Assembly (NCBI GenBank): GCA_001919995.1
Contig: MNIY01000053.1
Location: 1 to 14,814 of the forward strand
Direction of reading: 5' to 3'
DNA from: Ktedonobacter sp. 13_1_20CM_4_53_11
GTDB taxonomy: Bacteria > Chloroflexota > Ktedonobacteria > Ktedonobacterales > Ktedonobacteraceae
Length of the DNA stretch: 14,814 nucleotides
Position numbers and translations under genes: made by a program. Each line of letters starts with the position of its first letter. The stretch's first letter is position 1. Below, one piece after another: positions 13,615-14,814 of this stretch. The notes under the pieces were generated by a model. That model did not search any database and had not been told where the DNA came from. It worked only from the letters and a program-made list of their open reading frames with translations.

Positions 13615-14814
13615 ATGAAGACGACTATCGAAAAACTTGATCAGCCTAAGATAGACCGCTCTTCTGCTACGTATCGTAACCTCCAGCCATTTGTCATCCT
13701 CCTGGCTATGGAGTGCGCACTCTTCTTTCTAGCTGCCATTCTCCCTTTGCGAGGTCTAGGCACCTCCTCAAGTGATGCGCTCCTCACGCAATTGGGTCTC
13801 TGGCCTCTGTTCCCCACCTTTCTTCTTTTCCCTCATTCAGCTGTTTCTCCTGCCTTGCCAGGCTTGCATGGCCCTTTTCTGTACGCGTCCACAATAAGTG
13901 GTAAGGATACTGCACTGCTCTTTTGCGCTTTCCTGAGCATTTTTCTACTCTATCTGTTGGCCTTGCGGGTTCTTCCTCGCTCTATCGGTAAACGCTATCT
14001 ACTTCTTTCAACGCTGCTCCTGGCAATAACCTGTTGCCTCGTTCCGGTTGTCACCTCGTCTGACATATTTTCCTATATCGCCTACGCGCGTATAGGGGTG
14101 ATTTATCATCTCAATCCATTAACTACGCTGCCAACGGCGATTCGCAACGATCCTATCTTTGCCCACCTCTATTGGATCGGTCAACCATCAGCGTATGGAC
14201 CAACATGGACTCTGCTTACCTGCCTCATACAATGGCTTGCGGTCACTCTTGGCTTGAAAGGCCTTCTGTCGATGGTGCTGGGGCTGCGTCTCCTGGGTTT
14301 GACTATGCACCTTGGCTCTACTGCGTTGATCTGGTCAACGAGTGGACACCTGCAGCGCTATTACGATTTTCTTTCAGCAGAAAAACGTCTACGAGCAACG
14401 CTGGCTTTTGCCTGGAATCCTCTTCTCCTCTTTGAGGCTTGTGTCAATGCTCACAACGATACGACCCTGCTGTTCTTCATCTTACTTGGCATCTGGTTCC
14501 TTGTGCGTAATCTACGGCCTGGATATCCTTTGCGGTTATCACTTGGGGAACTGCTGCTTGCCTCTGCTCTGTTTGCACTGGCAACGTGCCTGAAATTGAA
14601 TGCATTTGTCCTTGCACCTGGCTTGCTCCTCTTCCTCTGGATACAGCGTCAAAAAATGCTGCACGTTCTCGCTGCTGCCATGACGTATCTGGGCCTGATC
14701 ATGCTGCTCTATGCACCGTTCTGGCAACACGGTGCCATATTCGGTGTTGTGAAGGTCAATCCTGAAGCCTCGCGCAATATCAACTCACCAGCTGACTTCC
14801 TGACTCACCTTTAT
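13615..14814 (+). CDS. GT-C membrane mannosyltransferase-like protein (MptB/DUF2029-type), 3' end outside window
   Basis: 400 codons open to the right edge. The protein is a chain of hydrophobic helices (starting at about 22-41) with the features of polyprenol-phosphate-mannose-dependent alpha-1,6-mannosyltransferases: a periplasmic-loop acidic residue in SDIFSYIAYARIGVIYHLNPL (about 149-169, Asp150 the likely catalytic residue), AYGPTW (193-198) and AWNPLLLFEACVNAHND (266-282). Such enzymes add sugars from lipid carriers to cell-envelope glycans on the outer face of the membrane. A stop codon lies four codons upstream, so the ATG at 13615 is the real start. The GAGAAG ribosome site is inside a small hairpin (CGCTT 13599-13603 with AAGCG 13607-13611), suggesting coupling to upstream translation. 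Acceptor and sugar are not determinable. Confidence 0.8.
   Translation, partial: MKTTIEKLDQPKIDRSSATYRNLQPFVILLAMECALFFLAAILPLRGLGTSSSDALLTQLGLWPLFPTFLLFPHSAVSPALPGLHGPFLYASTISGKDTALLFCAFLSIFLLYLLALRVLPRSIGKRYLLLSTLLLAITCCLVPVVTSSDIFSYIAYARIGVIYHLNPLTTLPTAIRNDPIFAHLYWIGQPSAYGPTWTLLTCLIQWLAVTLGLKGLLSMVLGLRLLGLTMHLGSTALIWSTSGHLQRYYDFLSAEKRLRATLAFAWNPLLLFEACVNAHNDTTLLFFILLGIWFLVRNLRPGYPLRLSLGELLLASALFALATCLKLNAFVLAPGLLLFLWIQRQKMLHVLAAAMTYLGLIMLLYAPFWQHGAIFGVVKVNPEASRNINSPADFLTHLY

Overview
The window reads as a chromosomal segment of a spore-forming-type Chloroflexota (Ktedonobacteria-like) bacterium. This is an inference from the mix of genes: an Acidothermus E1-type GH5 endoglucanase pair, a trehalase-like GH15, an MptB-like polyprenol-dependent mannosyltransferase, class I FBPase, and medium-GC genes with AGGAG-type ribosome sites. 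No rRNA, complete tRNA or CRISPR array was seen.

Layout. At 1-574 is the C-terminal catalytic domain of a tyrosine recombinase running off the left edge. It is followed by a 308-base spacer with two hairpin-forming inverted repeats and a good sigma70-type promoter. Then come a cysteine desulfurase (883-2034) and a class I aminotransferase (2156-3343). A perfect 22-bp inverted repeat and a structured leader precede an APC-type amino acid permease (3592-5109), closely followed by a membrane-anchored ThuA-domain protein (5146-6030). From 6100 on the content turns to carbohydrate metabolism. Two tandem secreted GH5 cellulase paralogs (6310-7488, 7638-8894) are followed by a 65-aa protein of unknown family with a long leader (9272-9469) and an internally deleted alpha/beta-hydrolase pseudogene on the minus strand (9521-9907). 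A probable operon follows: class I fructose-1,6-bisphosphatase (10135-11094), GH15 (11155-13173), a second member of the small unknown family (13331-13561), and a GT-C membrane mannosyltransferase open at the right edge (13615-14814).

The most interesting signal is not a gene. The two GH5 genes and FBPase each sit downstream of the same promoter architecture: three direct repeats of about ATGACGCTT starting 12 and then 11 bases apart. In each, the last heptamer lies exactly 8 bases before a -10-like hexamer (TACAAT, CATAAT, CATACT). This geometry is that of activator-dependent promoters bound by SARP/AfsR-type (or OmpR/PhoB-type) winged-helix regulators. It links extracellular beta-glucan hydrolysis, gluconeogenic FBPase and the GH15/mannosyltransferase genes into one predicted local regulon.

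Other points of note are: loss of the invariant Asn before the acid/base Glu in the first GH5 copy; two homologous small proteins that flank carbohydrate genes; a DoxX-like start fragment fused in frame upstream of one of them; and two unusual structured 5' leaders.
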